Below, in pieces: positions 1 through 8,779 of a stretch of DNA of 16,212 bases (within the stretch, counting starts at the first letter, position 1; each line of letters opens with the position of its first letter). The stretch comes from Thalassiosira profunda (lineage: Eukaryota; Bacillariophyta; Thalassiosirophyceae; Thalassiosirales; Thalassiosiraceae). The position numbers and the translations under genes were made by a program. The stretch is taken from contig JALLAP010000894.1 of NCBI GenBank assembly GCA_036939355.1, forward strand, positions 1 through 16,212, written 5' to 3'. The notes below the pieces were generated by a model. The model searched no databases. It saw only the letters and a list, made by a program, of their open reading frames with translations, and was not told the origin of the DNA.

Positions 1-2488
1 TCTATCGGCACTCGGCCGGGGCCGGCATTCGCATGGACGGCGTGGGATACTCGGGATTGGCCGTCACCCCCTACTTCGATTCGATGATCGTCAAGTACAC
101 CGCGCGGGGTTCGACGTTTGCCGAGACGGTGGCCCGGATGAAGCGCGTGCTGATCGAGTGTCGCATTCGTGGCGTCAAGACGAACATTCCCTTCTTGCTC
201 AACGTGCTGACCCATCCCGAGTTCGAGACGGGCGTGGTGACCACGGCGTTCATCGACGAGAATCCGCAGTTGAAGAAGGTCAGCGAGAGTGCGTGGAATT
301 TCGCGAGCGACGAACAGAGCGACCAGCGCAAGGTCGGGGCGAAGGAACGCCTCATCCGCTACCTGGCCAACCTCGCCGTGAACGGCCACCCGCCCGAGCT
401 TGGCGCCAATCCTGCCATGATCAAACGCGAGCACAGCGCGGACACGACGAAGGTCCTCGCGGTTCCCGACGACGTGAAGTCCACTGGCGGCATGCGGAAG
501 ATTTTGTTGGAGCAGGGACCCGAGGGCTACGCCAAGGCGGTCCGGGAGCACAAGAGATTGCTCCTCATGGACACCACGTGGCGCGACGCCCACCAGTCCC
601 TCCTCGCCACGCGGATGCGCACCAAGGAGCTTGAGCGTTGTGCGGCCTACACGAACGCCGCGCTGGCCAACGCCTTCAGTCTGGAAATGTGGGGTGGGGC
701 CACCTTCGACGTCGCGATGCGCTTCCTCCACGAGTGCCCCTGGGACCGGCTCGAGAGTTTGCGTGAGAAAACGCCGGACGTGCCCTTCCAGATGCTGCTG
801 CGCGGGGCCAACGCCGTCGGCTACACCAATTATCCGGACAACGTCGTGCACAAGTTCTGCAAACAGGCGAAGACCAGCGGAATCGACATCTTCCGCGTCT
901 TCGACTCGCTCAACTACGTGGAAAATCTCAAGCTTGGCGTGGACGCCGCGGGAGAGGCCGGGGGCTTCGTCGAGGGAGCCATGTCGTACACGGGCAACGT
1001 CGCCGATCCGCAGAAGGGCAAGTACAACCTCGAATATTACATGAAGCTGGCGGACGACCTTGTCGAAATGGGCGTTCACTCGTTGGCGATCAAAGACATG
1101 GCCGGCCTGCTCACCCCTGCCGCGACGACGATGCTTGTGGGAGCGCTGCGGGAGAAGCACCCCAACACGCCCATCCACGTGCACACCCACGACACGCCCG
1201 GATCTGGCGTCGCCTCGATGCTCGCGGCGGCCGAGGCGGGAGCGGACGTTGTGGACGTGGCAACCGACGCCATGTCCGGCTTGACTTCCCAGCCTTCGAT
1301 GGGAGCGCTGGTGTCCGTGCTCAGCGGCACCGAGAGGGACACGGGCATCGATAAGAACATGGTGGGACCGCTCAACACGTACTGGGAGAATGTGAGGAAC
1401 CTTTACCTTCCGTTCGAGTCCGGACAGCTCTCGGGCTCGTCCGATGTTTGTGAGTACAAAAACGTTTGTGGTTGGTTCTGGCTAATGAATGCAATTGCTC
1501 TAACCTGTGTGGATTTCCCTATGAAGACGAGCACGAGATCCCCGGAGGACAGTACACCAACTTGCTCTACCAATCCCGCCAGCTTGGACTTACGGACAAG
1601 TGGCCGGAGATCAAGCGCAAGTACGCGGAGGCGAATATGGTCCTCGGAGACATACCCAAGGTGACCCCGTCGAGCAAGGTGGTTGGAGATTTGGCTCAGT
1701 TCATGGTGTCGCAGAACCTCGATCCAGGCAAGGTCTTGGATCAGGCCGAGACGCTCGCCTTCCCCGAGTCGGTGGTGCAGTACCTTCGTGGAGAGATCGG
1801 CGTTCCACCGGGAGGTTTCCCGGAGCCCCTGCGCTCCAAGGTTCTCGCTTCCCGCGGCCTCGAGGGAATGGACGGTCGCCCGGGCGCCACCCTCCCGGAG
1901 TATAACTTTGACGAGGCGGAGAAGCTTTTGAAGGACAAGTACGGCGCCAAATTCATCAACGAGAAGGACGTGCTGTCGCACGCTCTGTACCCCAACGTCT
2001 TCTCGGAGTGGAAGGAGTTCGAGTCTGTGTACGGCGAGGTGTCCAAGCTGCCCACGGATCTTTTCCTGAACCCCATGAACGAGGGCGATGAGGTCGAGTT
2101 CGAGCTCAGTCCTGGAAAGCGCACCATCATCAAGCTGGTCTCCATCCAGCCCCCGCGGGAGGATGGATCGCGCACTGTGACCTTCGAGGTGAACGGAGAG
2201 CGGTGGTTCATGCCGGTGACTGACCAGTCTGTCATTGGGGATGCGGACGTGCGACGAAAGGCCTCGGGTCCGGGAGAGATTGGCTCGCCCATGCCCGGTG
2301 TCATTGTTGGATTGAAGGTGAAGGAGGGAGACGTCGTCCAGGAGGGCGATCCGCTGGCCACCCTCTCGGCAATGAAGATGGAAACCGTGATTCCCGCCAC
2401 CACCTCTGGCACCGTCGCCCACGTTTCCGTCAACATCGGAGACAAGGTGGAGGGAGACGATTTGCTCGTGGAGATTGAGAGCGAGTAG
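1..2488 (+). CDS. PYC: Pyruvate carboxylase, C-terminal part (5' end outside window)
   Basis: Biotin enzyme that carboxylates pyruvate to oxaloacetate with ATP and bicarbonate. Two exons are visible: 1-1449 (frame open from base 3, continuing from upstream) and 1527-2488; they encode about 802 residues. The intron 1450-1526 (77 nt) begins GTGAGT, has CTAAC at 1499-1503 and ends AAG; splicing restores the conserved DVYEHEIPGGQYTN stretch. In order: the end of the biotin-carboxylase domain, the carboxyltransferase domain (MDTTWRDAHQS near 567, IKDMAGLL near 1089 with the lysine that is carboxylated in the family, HVHTHD metal ligands near 1176), the FMV binding region (GGFPEP near 1815), and the biotinyl domain with AMKME; the biotin lysine codon is 2375-2377. 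Similarity to animal pyruvate carboxylase is nearly collinear to the stop codon. The targeting N-terminus is not in the window, so mitochondrial or plastid location cannot be decided. The next gene follows on the same strand after about 650 bp. Confidence 0.96.
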
Positions 2489-2571
2489 AGGAGAATTACG
2501 ATAATAGAAAGAATCTTACACTTCCTCCTGTGTGGCCGCAATACCGTCCCCGGGCATCATTTGGCCTTCAC

Positions 2572-2589
2572 GCGTCATGCGTCACGTCA
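2572..2589. promoter_or_regulatory. Cluster of CRE-like hexamers
   Basis: GCGTCA at 2572-2577, GCGTCA at 2579-2584 and, overlapping it, ACGTCA at 2584-2589. ACGTCA and the reverse complement of GCGTCA (TGACGC) are the core forms of the diatom CO2/cAMP-responsive elements. The cluster lies only about 85 bp after the PYC stop and about 550 bp before the LCIP63 start, so it may be a distal element or chance. Confidence 0.3.
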
Positions 2590-2813
2590 CGATCCATTTC
2601 TGTCTTCGTCGGGGTGAATTCTCCTCTTCTTCGCGAGCCTACTACCTCTTCTTCCCCCCATGCAGCTAGAGGAGCATCGCCGCATAAATCCATCAACAGC
2701 TCTGCATCCGCAAAGCCCGCAATAAAAGACACACTTCTGGCCTGGACTGAGTTGCAGCTCCAAGCCGCCGCCGACGTCCACCATTCTCGTTGGCGTCCGC
2801 TTGGCGATCGTCC

Positions 2814-2856
2814 ACCTCTGCCTTTGCATCTGCCTTTGCTGTGCAAAGGCAGAGGT
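2814..2856. repeat. Perfect 15-bp inverted repeat with 13-nt loop
   Basis: Left arm 2814-2828 (ACCTCTGCCTTTGCA) is exactly complementary to 2842-2856. The loop 2829-2841 contains another TGCCTTTGC, so the right arm could pair alternatively with either copy, giving two competing hairpins. It lies between PYC and LCIP63. It may be a transcript-end hairpin or the remnant of a small inverted-repeat element; I see no target-site duplication. Confidence 0.75.
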
Positions 2857-3036
2857 TCATTGGCAGGCTCGGTCGAGGAGCATAATGATAAGGACACGTG
2901 GTGCGGTAGGTAATTTCTGAGGTCGTGAGGTCAGGATCAAATTCTAAGGATAATCTAGTGCCTTCGGTATTAAAATGAATGTGGTTGATGGATGTCCCTG
3001 CCCAGGCTCTCGTAGAGAGCTGACACTAAAACATAA

Positions 3037-3059
3037 ACGTCAGTGAAAAGTTGACGTCA
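3037..3059. promoter_or_regulatory. CRE / CO2-cAMP-responsive elements upstream of LCIP63
   Basis: ACGTCA at 3037-3042, a 9-nt gap, then the full palindrome TGACGTCA at 3052-3059, 80 bp before the chosen ATG. Diatom carbonic anhydrase promoters (Phaeodactylum ptca1) are known to be controlled by TGACGT/ACGTCA/TGACGC elements bound by a CREB/ATF-type bZIP factor. The match and position are seen; the function here is inferred. An ATG at 3065 only six bases after the palindrome probably lies upstream of the transcription start. Confidence 0.6.
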
Positions 3060-3139
3060 CAAAAATGCGCCATTTCGTCCTCTTCCTCCGCTCCCCGCCG
3101 CTCCGGCGCTCACAAATTCTTGCCAACCCGGAAAGAACG

Positions 3140-5235
3140 ATGAAGTTCGCCGTTGCCCTCGCCCTCGCGGGGCTCCTCGCCCAGTCCGCCGATGCCTTTG
3201 CGCCGGCTCCCGTCCAGCCGCGTTCGACTAGCCTCGGCCATGCCCTGCGTACCTTAGCGCTCGAATACGATACGAAGCAGACAAAAAAACCCGAGCTGTT
3301 GAAGGAACTCATGTCGGCGGCCGCTCCTGCTGCTCCCGTTGCTCCCGTTGCTCCTATGGTTCAGGCGACTGGCGCCGCGATCACTGAGCCGGAGGTGCGC
3401 GCGCTGTTCTCTCTTTGGAACAACGCCCTGGCCACTGGCGACTCTCGCATTGGTACGTGCTCAAATGCATCATTGCAATTGCAATCCTTTCTTGCCCCTA
3501 ACACTCCTTTCCTTTCCAGTGGCCGATCGCTACATCGAGAAGCCAATGCTTCTGCCCACCGTCTCCGACCAGCCGCGCACCGACTTCGATTCCGTGAAGG
3601 ACTACTTCGACGCGTTTCTCCTCAAGAAGCCGCAGGGAAAGATCCTCGAGGATCAGTCGTCCATCCACATTGGCGACGGCTGGGCGTCGGACAGCGGCAT
3701 TTACGAGTTCACGATGGGAGCTACGGGAGATGTGGTGAAGGCTCGGTACAGCTTCAACTACGTGCAGGAGAATGGCCAGTGGAAGATCCAGCACCACCAC
3801 TCCAGCGTGATGCCCGAGGAGATCGCCATGGGCAAGCCCATCACCGAGGACGAGGTGCGCTCCCTCTTCTCACTTTGGAACAACGCGTTGGCGACTGAGG
3901 ATCCCAAGCAGGTTGCGGCCCGGTATGCCAAGGCCGGCGTGCTGCTCCCGACCGTCTCCGATGTGCCCCGCACGGACTTCGCGAGCATTGAGGACTACTT
4001 CGTCAACTTCCTCAAGCTCAAGCCGCAGGGCGAGATCTTGGAGAGCCACGTGACGATTGGCCACAACTGGTGCCAGGACGCCGGCATTTACGAGGTACGG
4101 TATGAACTGCGATGATGAGAAATGTACCATTTTGGTTTGTTGACGCACATCTCACGAACGTTATCATCTATCTGCCACGCAGTTCACCATGGGCGCCACC
4201 GGCAAGAAGGTGAAGGGGCGTTACTCCTTTATTTACGTTTACGAGGATGGTGAATGGAAGGTAAGACTGGAGCGAGTGCCATGCCGGAAATACACTCTAT
4301 CGAACACTCGAGCTCACGTAGGTACTCATTTCCGTGCCCAGATCAACCACCACCACTCGTCCATCATGCCCGAGGGTATCGTGACGGCCGAGCCTATCAC
4401 GGAGGACGAGGTGCGCGGATTGTTCCAGCTGTGGAATGGCGCTCTGGCGACGAAGGATCCGGAGAAGGTGGCTGCCCGCTACTCCAAATCTGGCGTTCTT
4501 CTGCCCACCGTGTCCGACGTGCCCCGCACTGACTACCCGGGAATCGTCGACTATTTCACCAACTTCCTCAAACTTGAGCCCCAGGGCGAGATTGAGAGCG
4601 GCAACATCATCATCGGAACCAACTGGGCGCAGGACGCGGGCATCTACGAATTCACGATGGGCGCCACCGGCGCCAAGGTCAAGGGTCGGTACACTTTTGT
4701 CTACATTTTCGAGGGCGGCGAGTGGAAGATTTCTCAGCACCACTCGTCGGTGATGCCTGAGGGTACCAAGCCCCAACCCATCACCGAGGAGGAGGTGAAG
4801 AACCTGTTCTACTTGTGGAACTCTGCGTTGGCGACTGAGGATCCGGATGCGGTCGCGTCGCGCTACGCGTCGAAGGCCGTTCTACTTCCTACGGTCTCCG
4901 ATGTCCCTCGTACGGACTACGCTCTGATTCGGGATTACTTCGTGAGCTTCTTGCAGAAGAAGCCCCAGGGCGAGATTCTGGAAAGCAATGTGACCATTGG
5001 ACACAACTGGTGCCAGGACGCGGGCATCTATGAGTTCACGATGGGCGCCACCGGCGATCGCGTCAAAGGCCGGTACAGTTTTGTGTACGTGTACGAGGAT
5101 GGACAGTGGAAGATTTCGCACCACCATTCCAGCGTCATGCCGGAGGCGTTCCTTGGCGAGGCGCCCAAGCCGGCGGTGGCCGCGAGTGAGGAGGAGGAGG
5201 TTCTGAAAAGTCTTGAGACTCTCCCGGCCTTGTAA
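3140..5235 (+). CDS. LCIP63: Iota-class carbonic anhydrase (LCIP63-like), four tandem CaMKII-association-type domains
   Basis: Predicted to interconvert CO2 and bicarbonate in the plastid compartment. Exons 3140-3452, 3520-4094, 4183-4260 and 4342-5235 join into a 619-residue protein; introns (67, 88, 81 nt) start GTACGT, GTACGG and GTAAGA and end CAG. Residues 1-19 are a signal peptide ending ADA|FAP, the cleavage motif of secondary-plastid import. A Pro/Ala linker precedes four repeats at about 81-211, 212-340, 341-468 and 469-590. Each has ITExEV, LLPTVSD.PRTD, DYF, GIYEFTMGATG, RYSF.Y and ends in H-H-S-S.MPE. The tail is acidic. This is the NTF2-like COG4337/CaMKII_AD family; the four-repeat, ~63-kDa layout is that of the Thalassiosira low-CO2-inducible anhydrase. 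Repeat 3 has QHHSS where the others have HHHSS. The ATG at 3140 is chosen over 3065 because it starts the signal peptide directly. CRE-type sites lie just upstream. Confident on family, fairly confident on enzymatic role. Confidence 0.93.
4261..4341 (+). other. LCIP63 intron 3, in-frame and stop-free
   Basis: This 81-nt intron starts GTAAGA and ends CCCAG. It is a multiple of three and contains no stop in the coding frame, so retention would add 27 residues between the WK of repeat 2 and its INHHHSS end. That splicing is the normal outcome follows from repeats 1, 3 and 4, which read directly WKI.HHSS at the same place. Confidence 0.85.
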
Positions 5236-5407
5236 ATAGTTTTGGACGAAAGCGTGCCCTGAATCATTGAACAAAACAGCACGACGGGTCCAGGAGGAGG
5301 CGGCGGGAGCTCCTGCCAGATAAAGAATGAATGTGTATCTAATTAAGCTTACCAGAGATGTAACCCGGCAGTGTTTCGTATATGTACCCCCATTCTCCTG
5401 CACGTAC
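5236..5407. other. Convergent 3' flanks of LCIP63 and the acidic protein gene
   Basis: 172 bp between two stop codons facing each other. It must hold both transcript ends. No canonical AATAAA is visible on either strand and no other feature is recognised. Confidence 0.6.
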
Positions 5408-6395
5408 TCATTCGTCAATTGCAGACAGGTCCCTGGCACTGCCTCCTGCATCCCTCTGCAACTGCGGCACCACCTCGCATCTATCGTCCTTGACCTGCAA
5501 CTCCCTCAACGTCATCGTCTTGCGAAACTCCTTCCTCTCGCTATCATCGCCCACCGTCAGCTGCCCCCTAAAAATGTTCGCGACAGGGTCCAACGTCTCC
5601 GGTAGCCACGAGCCGAACACGTGCCTCAACATCATCACACTCATGAAGTAATAGAATCCAATCTCGGCTTTCTCGGATTGGTCCTGAACCTGGACCGATT
5701 TATGCATTTGTCGGTAGTCGTTGGCGGTGGATTGTCCTTCCTCCGTTGCCCTGATTTGACTTTGTTCGACGTCATCAAACCCACCCAAATCCAAATCGGC
5801 GTACCAATAACTTCCCTCGTCGGGGTCGCTCATTTTGCTCTCGTTCAAGTCGCCGTCCTCAAACTCAATTGCGGCAGCCTCCACACTGTCGTTCAATGGG
5901 ACCAGCTTCTCAGCCAGTGCAGTTCGCGGGGTTGCAATCGTCAGCTCGCCTATGAAACAGTCTTCGTCGTCCGAGAACGACGCAGATCTTGCATAGGAAG
6001 AGGACAGAGTTTTGGGTGGCGTAGAGATGGCCACCTCTCCGATGAAGCCGTTGCATTCCTCTACCTCGGCTACCTCGAAGGATGTTTCTGTGCAGCACAG
6101 TGAGTGAACATGCAACAAACCACAGACCTCGACAAATACCAACGCACAACTCACCGTCAGACTCCTCGGAGTAAGCGGTGGCCGGGGTTTCGGGCTGCTC
6201 CTCCGCAGCCTCGACCTTGCCCCCCGTCGATACATTGAGCTTGGGAGTGGCCGTTGGCACATCTCGTGTCGTCCACATCACGTGCTCATCTCCTTCCTCC
6301 GCCTCGCCCGTTGACGAAGCGCCGGGCGACGGCGGCGGGTTGCAGCAGCTTAAGAGCGACCACCACGGCGTCGAGGGCTTGGCGGTGAGATCCAT
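5408..6395 (-). CDS. Acidic hypothetical protein with two FIGE motif repeats
   Basis: Not recognised. Exon 1 is 6395-6155 and exon 2 is 6087-5408 (both on the minus strand), giving 306 residues. The 67-nt intron starts GTGAGT and ends CACAG; splicing joins SDG/E in frame. The start ATG at 6395 opens an N-terminus with two adjacent cysteines (LLSCCNPPP) and no signal peptide. The middle is acidic and Ser/Thr-rich and carries two similar segments exactly 30 residues apart, around FIGEVAISTP (95-104) and FIGELTIATP (125-134). The region from about 220 to 260 is the most globular-looking (IGFYYFMSVMMLRHVFGSWLP). The composition suggests a largely disordered, perhaps regulatory, soluble protein. 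The gene is tandem with the glycosidase-like gene to its right and convergent with LCIP63. Confidence 0.8.
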
Positions 6396-6601
6396 TGCGG
6401 CGTGGTTGGGTGCAGGCGTGGGAGAAGTGGGAGGCGGGCGGAGGAGGCGGCGAAAAAGAGCCGTTGTTTGCTTTGCAGAAAAATCTAGAAAATTACCTAC
6501 TCTGATGTAGGAATTAGTATCGTAACACGTACGTACCTTCAGTACAAGTATGAGGTACCTGCCTGCCTGCCCTCCTCCTCCTGCCTCTCCTCCTGCTCTC
6601 C
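6396..6601. promoter_or_regulatory. Promoter of the acidic-protein gene and 3' flank of the glycosidase-like gene
   Basis: 206 bp between two minus-strand genes. It contains the palindrome ACGTACGT at 6527-6534 and a C/T-rich (G/A on the transcribed strand) stretch from 6559 to 6600. No TATA box is recognised. Confidence 0.4.
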
Positions 6602-8554
6602 TCACTCTTCTCCATTTTGAGGAAAGTCTGTGTGCTGCCTATCCCAAAGCTTCATTGGGCTGAAGCGAGAAAGCAGAGTCGACCACGACGCCGGATCCGT
6701 CATTTCAACCGCCTCAGTATCCTCTGCCGGCGACTGCACCAACAGCTCCTCCTCTTGCTCAGCAAGAATCTGTACGAATGCATCGCCCTCTTCGTCCGCC
6801 TGGGCCCGGCGCATCAAATTGAGACTCAATAAGAGGCAAATGATACCGACGCTAATGGCAACGCCCATTTCGATGGCGATGAGGATGATGACCGAAGAAC
6901 TGGATATGGGAGGTTCCGATTCGTACTTGAACGGTCCATCCGGTATTAGCATGTCCAGCGCGATTGCTGCCGTCAGAGTCGATGTTTGCCCGCAGACGTC
7001 ATTTACGCCGAGGGGTTGTGATGTTGCGTTGAATGCACTGGCAAATGGACGCTGATCGGTGCAAGCGGCCAAGTCCGCCTCTTCCGAATTCGGAAGACCG
7101 CAGAGCAGATTCAGCGAAGAGCTTTGCAGGAAGCGGCTGTAGCCCACCTCGTTGTTGCGTTGCAGGCCTCTCGAGACAAGATAGTTGAGTGAAAAGACTA
7201 ACGGAGGCGAAGGTTCTTTGCATCCACCCTCCGTCCACAAAGGATAATCGCCGCAGTAAAAGGAGAACTCCCCCGCGTGCTGCAATAAATTCGTTGCCAT
7301 GCTTTCCACGATTGTTGCGTTGGATAGATGATCCCAAAACGCCATAAAATTGTATCCAAGAGGCATTTTCAGTGGTGATGTTTGGTTGGAGACGCAGTAT
7401 GTCCCATTGGTATCCAACGTGAGATTGACGACCCTGTTGAAGAACGAGCCGTAGTCCTCGTCCCACGAACTGTTCAGCATGATCTTGCTGCGCTCCGACC
7501 TTTCCTCAGCCAACTCGATGGATTCCCACGACGGATGCTCGATGCGATTCTTGTCCAGCAAGATTTGGCCAATTTGTATTAAGTCTTCGTCAGATTTGGA
7601 CAATGCCGCCGCGAATCCGACATCGAGCATTTGGAACGGGCATGCCGCATGAAAGATGTCACTCGATTGCTCGCCGTCGATGTCAACCTCTGTTTGATTG
7701 TTCAGGCAGTCCAGCAAATAGAGAAGAGCGTTGTACTTCTCCTCTCCTGGATAGTCAAACGCGCTCTTCGCCGCCTCTGGGATGTCGTATCCCGGCTTCC
7801 ACGACTGTTCGGCCACAAAATTTGTCACGTTATCCAATGCGACGTCCCACAGCGAGCTGCTCATGTCAACCCCCGTCTCCCACGGATGCCCAACCGCCAG
7901 GCAGGGAATGTTTGATGTATTGGAAGCAGAGCAGTTGCCAATGACTTTTCGGTGCAGATGGGCATGCCAGCTCTGCAGCTTGTCGTAAAGGAATTGCATA
8001 TTTACCACGTCCGCATCGGTTTGGTTGCTCAGGTAAAACGTCTCCAGGATCAGCGTTGCGTGGTAGGGAAGTGCCATCAACGTGTTGGAGGACCATATTC
8101 CAAACACATCTTGTGGTTGCTGGGCGGCGTCTGGGTGCAAATTGTATTCGTTTGCAACTGACGATTGAGGGACATATCCCTCCGGCGCTTCGCTAAACAA
8201 TTTCGGGCCGGGGTATGCACCCACAAAGTATTCCCACCGCGCCCCCTCGAATGTATTCGTATCCGGGTCGGTGTGATTGAGGTACAGATATCTCGGGAGG
8301 AAGCCGTTCGCGCCCTGCCCCCGAAACAGGGTCCGCAGGAACTCCCACGCCAGGTCGGAGCGACCCAGCTTGGAGAAGACCCTCGCCGTGAGGAGGGTTG
8401 TTGTCGAATCGAGGACTCCGTCGACGCCATCGCATGGTGCAGGATACACGAGCTTGTGCGTCCCATCGCCAAGGCTGCTCCTTATTGAGGACGCGAGTAC
8501 CGACCGGGCCCGAGCTTCGAGGGCCGTCCCGTTGGATGGCGGCGCCATCACCAT
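6602..8554 (-). CDS. GH63/MGH1-like membrane-anchored glycoside hydrolase
   Basis: Intronless, 650 residues. The sequence fits an (alpha/alpha)6-barrel glycosidase of the mannosylglycerate-hydrolase / GH63 type: GFLPRYLYLN (about 84-93), WEYFVGAYPGP (107-117), HPWETGVDMSSSLWD (223-237), which matches the HPWE-G-D-S-W signature of that group, and WDEDYGSFFN (364-373). Substrate cannot be told; GH63 relatives act on N-glycan glucose or on mannosylglycerate and glucosylglycerate. Thirteen N-X-S/T sequons (N8 to N509) all lie before a single membrane segment at about 554-580, followed by a 70-residue acidic tail with none, as expected for a lumenal or extracellular domain with a cytosolic tail. 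Oddly, no signal peptide is seen: an in-frame stop lies 24 bases upstream (8576-8578), and the 55 bases before the ATG contain no AG acceptor. It shares a 225-bp divergent promoter with the LON-domain gene. Confidence 0.82.
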   Translation of the reverse strand: MVMAPPSNGTALEARARSVLASSIRSSLGDGTHKLVYPAPCDGVDGVLDSTTTLLTARVFSKLGRSDLAWEFLRTLFRGQGANGFLPRYLYLNHTDPDTNTFEGARWEYFVGAYPGPKLFSEAPEGYVPQSSVANEYNLHPDAAQQPQDVFGIWSSNTLMALPYHATLILETFYLSNQTDADVVNMQFLYDKLQSWHAHLHRKVIGNCSASNTSNIPCLAVGHPWETGVDMSSSLWDVALDNVTNFVAEQSWKPGYDIPEAAKSAFDYPGEEKYNALLYLLDCLNNQTEVDIDGEQSSDIFHAACPFQMLDVGFAAALSKSDEDLIQIGQILLDKNRIEHPSWESIELAEERSERSKIMLNSSWDEDYGSFFNRVVNLTLDTNGTYCVSNQTSPLKMPLGYNFMAFWDHLSNATIVESMATNLLQHAGEFSFYCGDYPLWTEGGCKEPSPPLVFSLNYLVSRGLQRNNEVGYSRFLQSSSLNLLCGLPNSEEADLAACTDQRPFASAFNATSQPLGVNDVCGQTSTLTAAIALDMLIPDGPFKYESEPPISSSSVIILIAIEMGVAISVGIICLLLSLNLMRRAQADEEGDAFVQILAEQEEELLVQSPAEDTEAVEMTDPASWSTLLSRFSPMKLWDRQHTDFPQNGEE

Positions 8555-8779
8555 CGTGTTTGGGGGGCGTTGAAGTCAGCAGTCGAAGTCAGAAGTGTGA
8601 AGTGGCAAGCAAGGTGAGTAAGGGAGGGATGGAGGGAGAAGCACGCCCCCTTGCTGCTTGCTCAGATTTCGAGTTCGAGGAACTCGTTTGTTCTGCACAC
8701 GCACCCCCTCGCCTCCGCTGCCGTTGTTGCTGCTCATCTCGGAAGCGGCGGCGGCTCTCCATAAACCTCCAACGTCGCC
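8555..8779. promoter_or_regulatory. Divergent (bidirectional) promoter region
   Basis: 225 bp between the ATGs of two divergently transcribed genes, so both promoters and both 5' UTRs lie here. Visible elements are GAAGTCAG twice, 13 bp apart (8572-8579 and 8585-8592), and a dyad CGAGTTC-GAG-GAACTCG at 8670-8686. No TATA box is recognised. Binding factors are unknown. Confidence 0.5.

Larger units (their letters stand above)
2489..3036. other. Intergenic: PYC 3' flank and distal LCIP63 upstream region
   Basis: No convincing gene. The open frames here (for example 2530-2913 on +) have no recognisable motif and low-complexity composition. It should hold the 3' UTR and polyadenylation site of pyruvate carboxylase, although no canonical AATAAA is seen just after the stop; an ATAAAA occurs near 2721. 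It also contains a cluster of CRE-like hexamers (2572-2589) and a long inverted repeat (2814-2856), listed separately. Confidence 0.6.

Noticed and set aside
1403..2422. 339-codon open frame on the minus strand across pyruvate carboxylase
   Set aside because: It is antisense to a conserved coding exon, runs over the intron, and its product has no recognisable domain; it follows from the GC-rich codon pattern of the real gene.
2530..2913. 127-codon open frame between PYC and LCIP63
   Set aside because: It crosses the perfect inverted repeat, has no motif, and its codon pattern does not resemble the neighbours.
3065..3139. Upstream in-frame ATG extending LCIP63 by 25 residues
   Set aside because: It lies six bases after the CRE palindrome, would bury the signal peptide behind a basic leader, and the ATG at 3140 begins directly with the signal sequence.
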